A stretch of DNA of 64,000 bases from Inia geoffrensis (lineage: Eukaryota; Chordata; Mammalia; Artiodactyla; Iniidae). The notes below the pieces were generated by a model. It searched no databases. It was not told the DNA's origin and was given only the letters and a program-made list of their open reading frames with translations. A program made the translations under genes and the position numbers. Below, piece after piece: positions 51,320 to 63,410 of this stretch. How positions within the stretch are numbered: the stretch's first letter is position 1; every line of letters starts with the position of its first letter. The stretch covers positions 2,780,680-2,844,679 of the forward strand of contig CM070913.1 in assembly GCA_036417435.1 (NCBI GenBank). The letters run 5' to 3'.

Positions 51320-52989
51320 GTACCCTAACCTGTACCCTAATCCCTCTCCATTCCCTAACCCTAACCCTAACCTGAAACAACCATGACACTCACCCGAAAC
51401 TTTACCCTCACCCGTGTCCTAATTTTAACCAGTACATCAACACTAACTCATGCCCTCTAACGTACGCTAACCCTAAGCCATTGCCGTACCCTAACCTGTA
51501 CCCTAATCAATCCCCATTCCCTAACCCTAACCCTAACCCTAACCCTTAACGTGACCCTCTTCCGAGGCCTTATCCTCACCCGTGCCCTAATCGTAAGCAG
51601 TACACTAACACTAACTAGTGACCTCACACGTACGCTAAACCTTAAGCGTTGTGGTACCCTAAACTGTGCCTTAATATCTCCCCATTCCCTAACACTAACC
51701 CTAACCCGAATTCTATCCCTGACCCTCACCCGAAACCTTACCCTCACCCGGGCCCTAATCTTAACCAGGACACCAACACTAACTCGTGCCCTCACACGTA
51801 CGCTAACCCTTAATCGTTGTCATACCCTAAACAGTACCCTAAACCCTCCCCATTCCCTAACCCTAACCCTAACCCGAAACCTAACCCTGACCCTCACCTG
51901 AAGCCTTACCCTCACCCGTGCCCTAATCTTAACCAGGACACTAACACTAACACCTGCCCTCACACGAACGCTAACCCTTAAGCACTGTCGTACCCTAAGC
52001 TGTACCCTAATCCCTCTGCATTCCTTAACCTTAACCCTAACACGAATCCTAACCCTGACCCTCACCCGAAGCCTTACCCTCACCCGTGCCCTAATCTTAA
52101 CCAGGACACCAACACTAACTCATGCCCTCACACGTACGCTAAACCTTAAGCGTTGTCGTACCCTAAATTGTACCCTAATCCCTTCCCATTCCTTAACCCT
52201 AACCCTAACCCCATCCCTAAACCTGACCCACTTCCGATGCCCTACCCTAACCAATGCCCTAATCTTAACCAGTACACAAACACTAACTCATGCCCAAAAA
52301 CGTACGTTAACCCTTAAGCATTGTCGTACCCTATCCTGTACCATAATCCCTCCGTTTTCCGAAACCCTAACCCTAAGCGAAACCCTGAACGTGACCCTTT
52401 TCCGAGGCCTTACCCTCATCGGTGCCCTTGTCTTAACCAGTACACCAACACTAAATCATGCCCTCACACTTACGCTAACCCTTAAGCATTGTCGTACCCT
52501 AACCTGTACCCTAATCCCTCTCCTTTCCCGAACCCTAACCCTAACCCGAATCCTAACCCTGACCCTCACCCGAAGCCTTACCCTCACCCGTGCTCTAATC
52601 TTAACCAGGACACCAAGACTAACTCGTGCCCTCACACGTACGCTAACACTAAACCGCAGCGGTACCCTAACCTGTACCCTAATCCCTCTCCATTCCCTAA
52701 CCCTAACCCTAAGCTGAAACCTAACCATGACACTCACCAGAAACTAAAACCTCACCCCTGTCCTAATTTTAACCAGTATATCAACACTAACCCATGCCCT
52801 CTAACGTACGCTAACCCTAAGCCATTGCCGTACCCTAACCTGTACCCTAATCAATCCCCATTCCCTAACCCTAACCCTAACCCTAACCCTTAACGTGACC
52901 CTCTTCCGAGGCCTTACCCTCACCCGTGCCCTAATCGTAAGCAGTACACTAACACTAACTAGTGACCTCACACGTACGCTAAACCTTAA

Positions 52990-54890
52990 GCGTTGTGGTA
53001 CCCTAAACTGTGCCCTAATATCTCCCCATTCCCTAACCCTAACTCTAACCCGAATTCTATCCCTGACCCTCAACCGAAACCTTACCCTCACTCGTGCCCT
53101 AATCTTAACCAGGACACCAACACTAACTCGTGCCCTCACATGTACGGTAACCCTTAATCGTTCTCGTACCCTAAACTGTACCCTAATCCCTCCCCATTCC
53201 CTAACCCTAACCCTAACCCGAATACTAACCCTGACCCTCACCTGAAACCTTACCCTCACCCGTGCCCTAATCTTAACCAGGAAACTAACACTAACCCTTG
53301 CCCTCACACGAACGCTAACCCTTAAGCACTGTCGTACCCTAAGCTGTACCCTAATCCCTCTGCATTCCTTAACCCTAACCATAACACGAATCCTAACCCT
53401 GACCATCACCCGAATCCTTACCCTCACCCGTGCCCTAATCTTAACCAGGACACCAACACTAACTCGTGCCCTCACACGTACGCTATACCTTAAGTGTTGT
53501 CGTACCCTAAATTGTACCCTAATCCCTCCCCATTCCTTAACACTAACCCTAACCCCATCCCTAAACCTGACCCACTTCCGATGCCCTACCTTAACAAATG
53601 CCCTAAACTTAACCAGCACACAAACACTAACTCATGCCCAAAAACGTACGTTAACCCTTAAGCATTGTCGTACCCTATCCTGTACCCTAATCCCTCCCCA
53701 TTCCGAAACCCTAACCCTAAGCGAAACCCTGAACGTGACCCTTTTCCGAGGCCTTACCCTCATCGGTGCCCTTGTTTTAACCAGTACACCAACACTAACT
53801 CATGCCCTCACACTTACGCTAACACTTAAGAATTTTCGTACCCTAACCTGTACCCTAATCCCTCTCCGTTCCCGAACCCTAACCCTAACCCGAATCCTAA
53901 CCCTGACCCTCACCCGAAGGCTTACCCTCACCTGTGACCTAATCTTAACCTGGACACCAAGACTAACTTGTGCCCTCACATGTACGCTAACACTAAACCG
54001 CAGCGGTACCCTAACCTGTACCCTAATCCCTCTCAATTCCCTAACCCTAACGCTAATCTGAAACCTAACCATGACACTCACCCGAAACTTTACCCTCACC
54101 CCTGTCCTAATTTAAACCAGTACATCAACACTAATCCATGCCCTCGAACGTATGCTAACCCTAAGCCATTGCCGTACACTAACCTGTACCCTAATCAATC
54201 CCCATTCCCTAACCCTAACCCAAACCCTAACCCTTAACGTGACCCTCTTCCGAGGCCTTACCCTCACCCGTGCCCTAATCGTAAGCAGTACACTAACACT
54301 AACTAGTGACCTCACATGTACGCTAAACATTAAGCGTTGTGGTACCCTAAACTGTGCCCTAATATCTCCCCATTCCCTAACCCTAACCCTAACCCGAATT
54401 CTATCCCTGACCCTCACCCGAAACCTTACCCTCACCCGTGCCCTAATCTTAACCAGGACATCAACAATAACTCCTGGCCTCACACGTACGCTAAACCTTA
54501 AGCGTTGTCGTACCCTAAATTATACCCTAATCCCTCCCCATTCCTTAACCCTAACCCTAACCCCATCCCTAAACCTGACCCACTTCCGATGCCCTACCCT
54601 AACCAATGCCCTAATCTTAACCAGTACACAAACACTAACTCATGCCCAAAAACGTACGTTAACCCTTAAGCATTGTCGTAGCCTATCCTGTACCCTAATC
54701 CCTCCCCATTCCGAAACCCTAACCCTAAGCGAAACCCTGAACGTGACCCTTTTCCGAGGCCTTACCCTCATCGGTGCCCTTGTCTTAACCAGTACACCAA
54801 CACTAACTCATGCCCTCACACTTACGCTAACCCTTAAGCATTGTCGTACCCTAACCTGTACCCTAATCCCTCTCCTCTCCCGAACCCTAA
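52990..54890 (+). repeat. Segment matching 39.4-41.3 kb (offset 13604 bp)
   Basis: This is the spacer between the two 7725-offset copies. Its closest relative in the window is about 39390-41285. Shared rare words include AACCAGCACACAAAC (40010 and 53614), CATCACCCGAATCC (39800 and 53404), the CTAATTTAAACCAG change (40503 and 54107), CTAATCCATGCCCTCG (40527 and 54131), and the E/G chimera with ATCAACAATAACTC. Confidence 0.75.
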
Positions 54891-54894
54891 CCCT

Positions 54895-57800
54895 AACCCG
54901 AATCCTAACCCTGACCCTCACCCGAAGCCTTACCCTCACCCGTGCCCTAATCTTAACCAGGACACCAAGACTAACTCGTGCCCTCACACGTACGCTAACA
55001 CTAAACCGAAGCGGTACCCTAACCTGTACCCTAATCCCTCTCCATTCCCTAACCCTAACCCTAACCTGAAACCTAACCATGACACTCACCCGAAACTAAA
55101 ACCTCACCCCTGTCCTAATTTTAACCAGTACATCAACACTAACTCATGCCCTCTAACGTACGCTAACCCTAAGCCATTGCCGTACCCTAACCTGTACCCT
55201 AATCAATCCCCATTCCCTAACCCTAACCCTAACCCTAACCCTTAACGTGACCCTCTTCCGATGCCTTATCCTCACCCGTGCCCTAATCGTAAGCAGTACA
55301 CTAACACTAACTAGTGACCTCACACGTACGCTAAACCTTAAGCGTTGTGGTACCCTAAACTGTGCCTTAATATCTCCCCATTCCCTAACCCTAACCCTAA
55401 CCCGAATTCTATCCCTGACCCTCACCCGAAACCTTACCCTCACCCGTGCCCAAATCTTAACCAGGACACCAACACTAACTCGTGCCCTCACACGTACGCT
55501 AACCCTTAATCGTTGTCATACCCTAAACTGTACCCTAAACCCTCCCCATTCCCTAACCCTAACCCTAAGCCGAATCCTAACCCTGACCCTCACCTGAAGC
55601 CTTACCCTCATCCGTGCCCTAATCTTAACCAGGACACTAACACTAACACCTGCCCTCACATGAACGCTAACCCATAAGCACTGTCGTACCCTAAGCTCTA
55701 CCCTAATCCCTCTGCATTCCTTAACCCTAACCCTAACACGAATCCTAACCCTGACCCTCACCCGAAGCCTTACCCTCACCCGTGCCCTAATCTTAACCAG
55801 GACACCAAGACTAACTCGTGCCCTCACACGTACGCTAACACTAAACCGAAGCGGTACCCTAACCTGTACCCTAATCCCTCTCCATTCCCTAACCCTAACC
55901 CTAACCTGAAACCTAAGCATGACACTCACCCGAAACTAAAACCTCACCCCTGTCCTAATTTTAACCAGTACTTCAACACTAACTCATGCCCTCTAACGTA
56001 CGCTAACCCTAAGCCATTGCCGTACCCTAACCTGTACCCTAATCAATCCCCATTCCCTAACCCTAACCCTTACCCTAACCCTTAACGTGACCCTCTTCCG
56101 AGGCCTTATCCTCACCCGTGCCCTAATCGTAAGCAGTACACTAACACTAACTAGTGACCTCACACGTACGCTAAACCTTAAGCGTTGTGGTACCCTAAAC
56201 TGTGCCTTAATATCTCCCCATTCCCTAACCCTAAACCTAACCCGAATTCTATCCCTGACCCTCACCCGAAACCTTACCCTCACCCGTGCCCAAATCTTAA
56301 CCAGGACACCAACACTAACTCGTGCCCTCACACGTACGCTAACCCTTAATCGTTGTCATACCCTAAACTGTACCCTAAACCCTCCCCATTCCCTAACCCT
56401 AACCCTTAGCCGAATCCTAACCCTGACCCTCACCTGAAGCCTTACCCTCACCCGTGCCCTAATCTTAACCAGGACACTAACACTAACACCTGCCCTCACA
56501 TGAACGCTAACCCATAAGCACTGTCGTACCCTAAGCTCTACCCTAATCCCTCTGCATTCCTTAACCCTAACCCTAACACGAATCCTAACCCTGACCCTCA
56601 CCCGAAGCCTTACCCTCACCCGTGCCCTAATCTTAACCAGGACACCAACACTAACTCGTGCCCTCACACGTACGCTAAACCTTAAACGTTGTCGTACCCT
56701 AAATTTTACCCTAATCCCTCCCCATTCTTTAACCCTAACCCTAACCGCATCCCTAAACCTCACCCACGTCCGATGCCCTACCCTAACCAATGCCCTAATC
56801 TTAACCAGTACACAAACACTAACTCATGCCCTCAAACGTACGTTAACTTTAAGCATTGTCGTACCCTATCCTCTACCCTAATCCCTCCCCATTCCCTAAC
56901 GTTAACCCTAAGAGAAACCCTGAACGTGACCCTTTTCCGAGGCCTTAGCCTCATCGGTGCCCTTGTCTTAACCAGTACACCAACACTAACTCGTGCCCTC
57001 ACACTTACGCTAACCCTTAAGCATTGTCGTACCCTAACCTGTACCCTAATCCCTCTCCATTCCCTAACCCGAACCCTAACCCGAATCCTAACCCTGACCC
57101 TCACCCGAAGCCTTACCCTCACCCGTGCCCTAATCTTAACCAGGACACCAAGACTAACTCGTGCCCTCACACGTACGCTAAAACTAAACCGCAGCGGTAC
57201 CCTAACCTGTACCCTAATCCCTCTCCATTCCCTAACCCTAACCCTAAGCTGAAACCTAACCATGACCCTCACCCGAAACTTTACCCTCACCTCTGTCCTA
57301 ATTTTAACCAGTACATCAACACTAACCCATGCCCTCTAACGTACGCTAACCCTAAGCCATTGCCGTACCCTAACCTGTACCCTAGTCAATCCCCATTCCC
57401 TAACCCTAACCCTAACCCTAACCCTTAACGTGACCCTCTTCCGAAGCCTTACCCTCACCCGTGCCCTAATCGTAAGCAGTACACTAACACTAACTAGTGA
57501 CCTCACACGTACGCTAAACCTTAAGCGTTGTGGTACCCTAAACTGTGCCCTAATATCTCCCCATTCCCTAACCCTAACCCTAACCCGAATTTTATCCCTG
57601 ACCCTCACCCGAAACCTTAACCTCACCCGTGCCCTAATCTTAAACAGGACACCAACACTAACTCGTGCCCTCACACGTACGCCAACCCTTAATCTTTGTC
57701 GTACCCTAAACTGTACCCTAATCCCTCCCCATTCCCTAACCCTAACCCTAACACGAATACTAACCCTGACCCTCACCTGAATCCTTACCCTCACCCGTGC

Positions 57801-60710
57801 CCTAATCTTAACCAGGACACTAACACTAACCCTTGCCCTCACACGAACGCTAACCCTTAAGCACTGTCGTACCCTAAGCTGTACCCTAATCCCTCTGCAT
57901 TCCTTAACCTAAACCCTAACACGAATCCTAACCCTGACCCTCACCCGAAGCCTTACCCTCACCCGTGCCCTAAACTTAACCAGGACACCAACACTAACTC
58001 ATGCCCTCACACGTACGCTAAACCTTAAGCGTTGTCGTACCCTAAATTGTACCCTAATCCCTTCCCATTCCTTAACCTTAACCCTAACCCCATCCCTAAA
58101 CCTGACCCACTTCCGATGCCCTACCCTAACCAATGCCCTAATCTTAACCAGTACACAAACACTAACTCATGCCCAAAAACGTACGTTAACCCTTAAGCAC
58201 TGTCGTACCCTATCCTGTACCCTAATCCCTCCCCATTTCGAAACCCTAACCCTAAGCGAAACCCTGAACGTGACCCTTTTCCGAGGCCTTACCCTCATCG
58301 GTGCCCTTGTCTTAACCAGTACACCAACACTAACTCATGCCCTCACACTTACGCTAACCCTTAAGCATTGTCGTACCTTAACCTGTACCCTAATCCCTCT
58401 CCTTTCCCGAACCCTAACCCTAACCCGAATCCTAACCCTGTCCCTCACCCGAAGCCTTACCCTCACCCGTGCCCTAATCTTAACCAGGACACCAAGACTA
58501 ACTCGTGCCCTCACACGTACGCTAACACTAAACCGCAGCAGTACCCTAACCTGTACCCTAATCCCTCTCCATTCCCTAACCCTAACCCTAACCTGAAACC
58601 TAACCATGACACTCACCCGAAACTAAAACCTCACCCCTGTCCTAATTTTAACCAGTACATCAACACTAACCCATGCCCTCTAACGTACGCTAACCCTAAG
58701 CCATTGCCGTACCCTAACCTGTACCCTAATCAATCCCCATTCCCTAACCCTAACCCTAACCCTAACCCTTAACGTGGCCCTCTTCCGAGGCCTTAACCTC
58801 ACCCGTGCCCTAATCATAAGCAGTACACTAACACTAACTAGTGACCTCACACGTACGCTAAACCTTAAGCGTTGTGGTACCCTAAACTGTGCCCTAATAT
58901 CTCCCCATTCCCTAACCCTAACCCTAACCCGAATTTTATCCCTGACCCTCACCCGAAACCTTACCCTCACCCGTGCCCTAATCTTAACCAGGACACGAAC
59001 ACTAACTCGTGCCCTCACACGTACGCTATCACTAAACCGCAGCGGTACCCTAACCTGTACCCTAATCCCTCTCCATTCCCTAACCCTAACCCTAACCTGA
59101 AACAACCATGACACTCACCCGAAACTTTACCCTCACCCGTGTCCTAATTTTAACCAGTACATCAACACTAACTCATGCCCTCTAACGTACGCTAACCCTA
59201 AGCCATTGCCGTACCCTAACCTGTACCCTAATCAATCCCCATTCCCTAACCCTAACCCTAACCCTAACCCTTAACGTGACCCTCTTCCGAGGCCTTATCC
59301 TCACCCGTGCCCTAATCGTAAGCAGTACACTAACACTAACTAGTGACCTCACACGTACGCTAAACCTTAATCGTTGTGGTACCCTAAACTGTGCCTTAAT
59401 ATCTCCCCATTCCCTAACACTAACCCTAACCCGAATTCTATCCCTGACCCTCACCCGAAACCTTACCCTCACCCGGGCCCTAATCTTAACAAGGACACCA
59501 ACACTAACTCGTGCCCTCACACGTACGCTAACCCTTAATCGTTGTCATACCCTAAACTGTACCCTAAACCCTCCCCATTCCCTAACCCTAACCCTAACCC
59601 GAAACCTAACCCTGACCCTCACCTGAAGCCTTACCCTCACCCGTGCCCTAATCTTAACCAGGACACTAACACTAACACCTGCCCTCACACGAACGCTAAC
59701 CCTTAAGCACTGTCGTACCCTAAGCTGTACCCTAATCCCTCTGCATTCCTTAACCTTAACCCTAACACGAATCCTAACCCTGACCCTCACCCGAAGCCTT
59801 ACCCTCACCCGTGCCCTAATCTTAACCAGGACACCAACACTAACTCATGCCCTCACACGTACGCTAAACCTTAAGCGTTGTCGTACCCTAAATTGTACCC
59901 TAATCCCTTCCCATTCCTTAACCCTAACCCTAACCCCATCCCTAAACCTGACCCACTTCCGATGCCCTACCCTAACCAATGCCCTAATCTTAACCAGTAC
60001 ACAAACACTAACTCATGCCCAAAAACGTACGTTAACCCTTAAGCATTGTCGTACCCTATCCTGTACCATAATCCCTCCGTTTTCCGAAACCCTAACCCTA
60101 AGCGAAACCCTGAACGTGACCCTTTTCCGAGGCCTTACCCTCATCGGTGCCCTTGTCTTAACCAGTACACCAACACTAAATCATGCCCTCACACTTACGC
60201 TAACCCTTAAGCATTGTCGTACCCTAACCTGTACCCTAATCCCTCTCCTTTCCCGAACCCTAACCCTAACCCGAATCCTAACCCTGACCCTCACCCGAAG
60301 CCTTACCCTCACCCGTGCCCTAATCTTAACCAGGACACCAAGACTAACTCGTGCCCTCACACGTACGCTAACACTAAACCGCAGCGGTACCCTAACCTGT
60401 ACCCTAATCCCTCTCCATTCCCTAACCCTAACCCTAAGCTGAAACCTAACCATGACACTCACCAGAAACTAAAACCTCACCCCTGTCCTAATTTTAACCA
60501 GTATATCAACACTAACCCATGCCCTCTAACGTACGCTAACCCTAAGCCATTGCCGTACCCTAACCTGTACCCTAATCAATCCCAATTCCCTAACCCTAAC
60601 CCTAACCCTAACCCTTAACGTGACCCTCTTCCGAGGCCTTACCCTCACCCGTGCCCTAATCGTAAGCAGTACACTAACACTAACTAGTGACCTCACACGT
60701 ACGCTAAACC
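54895..60710 (+). repeat. Segmental duplication, 7725-bp offset (right copy)
   Basis: Partner of about 47170-52985. The left border is visible in the B monomer at 54846: its core reads CTCCTCTCCCGAACCC, while the left copy has CTCCATTCCCTAACCC; they agree from about 54895. The right border is near 60714, where D-to-E junction bases and then E variants (CACCCGAAACC against CAACCGAAACC) diverge. Confidence 0.85.
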
Positions 60711-61394
60711 TTAAGTGTTGTGGTACCCTAAACTGTGCCCTAATATCTCCCCATTCCCTAACCCTAACCCTAACCCGAATTCTATCCCTGACCCTCACCC
60801 GAAACCTTACCCTCACCCGTGCCCTAATCTTAACCAGGACACCAACACTAACTCGTGCCCTCACACGTACGCCAACCCTTAATCGTTGTCGTACCCTAAA
60901 CTGTACCCTAATCCCTCCCCATTCCCTAACCCTAACCCTAACCCGAATACTAACACTGACCCTCACCTGAGGCCTTAACCTCACCCGTGCCCTAATCTTA
61001 ACCAGGACACTAACAATAACCCTTGCCCTCACACGAATGCTAACCCTTAAGCACTGTCGTACCCTAAGCTGTACCCTAATCCCTCTGCATTCCTTAAGCC
61101 TAACCCTAACACGAATCCTAACCCTGACACTCACCTGAAGCCTTACCCTCACCTGTGCCGTAATCTTAACCTGGACACCAACACTAACTCGTGCCCTCAC
61201 ACGTACGCTAAACCTTAAGAGTTGTCGTACCCTAAATTGTACCCTAATCCCTCCCCATTCCTTAACCCTAACCCTAACCCCATCACTAAACCTGACCCAC
61301 TTCCGATGCCCTACCCTAACCAATGCCCTTATCTTAACCAGTACACAAACACTAACTCATGCCCAAAAACGTACGTTAACCCTTAAGCATTATC

Positions 61395-63410
61395 GTACCC
61401 TATCCTGTACCCTAATCCCTCCCCATTCCGAAACCCTAACCCTAAGCGAAACCCTGAACGTGACCCTTTTCCGAGGCCTTACCCTCATCGCTGCTGTTGT
61501 CTTAACCAGTACACCAACACTAACTCGTGCCCTCACACTTACGCTAACCCTTAAGCATTGTCGTACCCTAACCTGTACCCTAATCCCTCTCCATTCCCTA
61601 ACCCTAACCCTAACCCGAATCCTAACCCTGACCCTCACCCGAAGCCTTACCGTCACCCGTGCCCTAATCTTAACCAGGACACTAACACTAACCCTTGCCC
61701 TCACACGAACGCTAACCCTTAAGCACTGTCGTACCCTAAGCTGTACCCTAATCCCTCTGCATTCCTTAACCCTAACCCTAACCCGAATCCTAACACTGAC
61801 CCTCACCCGAAGCCTTACCCTCACCCGTGCCCTAATCTTAACCAGGACACCAACACTAACTCGTGCCCTCACACGTACGCTAAACCTTAAGCGTTGTCGT
61901 ACCCTAAATTGTACCCTAATCCCTCCCCATTCCTTAACCCTAACCCTAACCCCAACCCTAAACCTGACCCACTTCCGATGCCCTACCCTAACCAATGCCC
62001 TAATCTTAACCAGTACAAAAACACTAACTCATGCCCTCAAACGTACGCTAACCCTTAAGCGTTGTCGTACCCTATCCTGTACCCTAATCCCTCCCCATTC
62101 CCTAACCCTAACCCTAAGCGAAACCCTGAACGTGATCCTTTTCCGAGGCCTTACCCTCATCGGTGCCGTTGTCTTAACCAGTACACCAACACTAACTCGT
62201 GCCCTCACACTTATGCTAACCCTTAAGCATTGTCGTACCCTAACCTGTACCCTAATCCCTCTCCATTCCCTAACCCTAACCCTAACCCGAATCCTAACCC
62301 TGACCCTCACCCGAAGCCTTACCCTCACCCGTGCCCGAATCTTAACCAGGACACCAAGACTAACTCGTGCCCTCAAACGTACGCTAACACTAAACCGCAG
62401 CGGTACCCTAACCTGTACCCTAATCCCTCTCCATTCCCTAACCCTAACCCTAACCTGAAACCTAACCATGACTCTCACCCGAAACTTTACCCTCACCCGT
62501 GTCCTAATTTTAACCAGTACATCAACACTAACCCATGCCCTCTAACGTACGCCAACCCTAAGCCATTGCCATACACTAACCTGTACCCTAATCAATCCCC
62601 ATTCCCTAACCCTAACCCTAACCTTAACCCTTAACGTGACCCTCTTCCGAGGCCTTACCCTCACCCGTGCCCTAATCGTAAGCAGTACACTAACACTAAC
62701 TAGTGACCTCACACGTATGCTAAACCTTAAGCGTTGTGGTACCCTAAACTGTGCCCTAATATCTCCCCATTCCCTAACCCTAACCCTAACCCGAATTCTA
62801 TCCCTGACCCTCACCCGAAACCTTACCCTCACCCGTGCCCTAATCTTAACCAGGACACCAACACTAACTTGTGCCCTCACACGTACGCTAACCCTTAATC
62901 GTTGTCGTAACCTAAACTGTACCCTAATCCCTCCCCATTCCCTGACACTAACCCTAACCCGAATCCTAACCCTGACCCTCACCTGAAGCCTTTCCCTCAC
63001 CCGTGCCCTAATCTTAACCAGGACACTAACACTAACCCTTGCCCTCACACGAACGCTAACCCTTAAGCACTGTCGTACCCTAAGCTGTACCCTAATCCCT
63101 CTGCATTCCTTAACCCTAACCCTAACCCGAATCCTAACCCTGACCCTCCCCCGAGGCCTTACTCTCACCCGTGCCCTAATCTTAACCAGGACACCAACAC
63201 TAACGCGTGCCCCCACACGTACACTAAACCTTAAGCGTTGTCGTACCCTAAATTGTACCCTAATCCCTCCCCATTCCTTAACCCTAACCCTAACCGCATC
63301 CCTAAACCTGACCCACGTCCAATGCCCTACCCTAACCAATGCCCTAATTTTAACCAGTACACAAACACTAACTCATGCCCTCAAACGTACTTTAACCCTT
63401 AAGCATTGTC
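61395..63410 (+). repeat. Array block 10: 4-mer and 8-mer with left-domain variants
   Basis: A monomers start at 61395 and 62067, and the next at 63411. The first copy is A, B/F (61563-61730), G, H (672 bp), the same layout as 28997-29668. The second is a full 8-mer. Both A monomers have the left-domain GTTGTC form, and C at about 62403 has GTACGCCAACCC, also left-type. Right-type H (AACCGCATCCC) returns at 63243-63410. Confidence 0.83.
63134..63236 (+). repeat. Rare G-monomer haplotype shared with 14.3 kb
   Basis: This G monomer combines CTCCCCCGAGGCCTTACTC with GCGTGCCCCCACACGTACAC. I see the same combination only at about 14297-14399, nearly 49 kb to the left. Flanking monomers on both sides belong to different variants, so only a short patch is shared. 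Other left-domain G monomers have part of this (CGAGGCCTTACTC, GTACACTAAACC) but not the CCCCC changes. Confidence 0.72.

Larger units (their letters stand above)
47170..52985 (+). repeat. Segmental duplication, 7725-bp offset (left copy)
   Basis: It matches about 54895-60710 at a constant offset of 7725 bp. Every HOR landmark agrees (47522/55247, 48362/56087, 49201/56926, 50545/58270, 51551/59276, 52391/60116), including unusual chimeras (G/B, E/B) and small deletions. By eye I noticed about twenty single-base differences, such as 48457 T/C, 48797 A/G, 49258 T/C and 51834 A/T. That suggests more than 99% identity and a recent event. An assembly duplication is an alternative. Confidence 0.85.
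46953..61394 (+). repeat. Array block 9: nested duplications
   Basis: A monomers start at 46953, 49136, 50480, 52326, 53670, 54678, 56861, 58205 and 60051, and the next at 61395. The 46953 and 54678 units have 13 monomers (A-B-C-D-E-F-G/B-C-D-E-F-G-H). The 50480 and 58205 units have 11 (A-B-C-D-E/B-C-D-E-F-G-H without a separate second A). The 53670 unit has 6, with an E/G chimera at 54342-54509. The others are 8-mers. Small deletions recur in paired positions: 1 bp near 49121 and 56846, and 2 bp near 51378 and 59103. Confidence 0.84.

Noticed and set aside
47170..60710. Treating the 7725-bp duplication as certain biology
   Set aside because: The copies are so alike that an assembly duplication cannot be excluded from sequence alone. 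The roughly twenty scattered differences favour real copies, but read data would decide.
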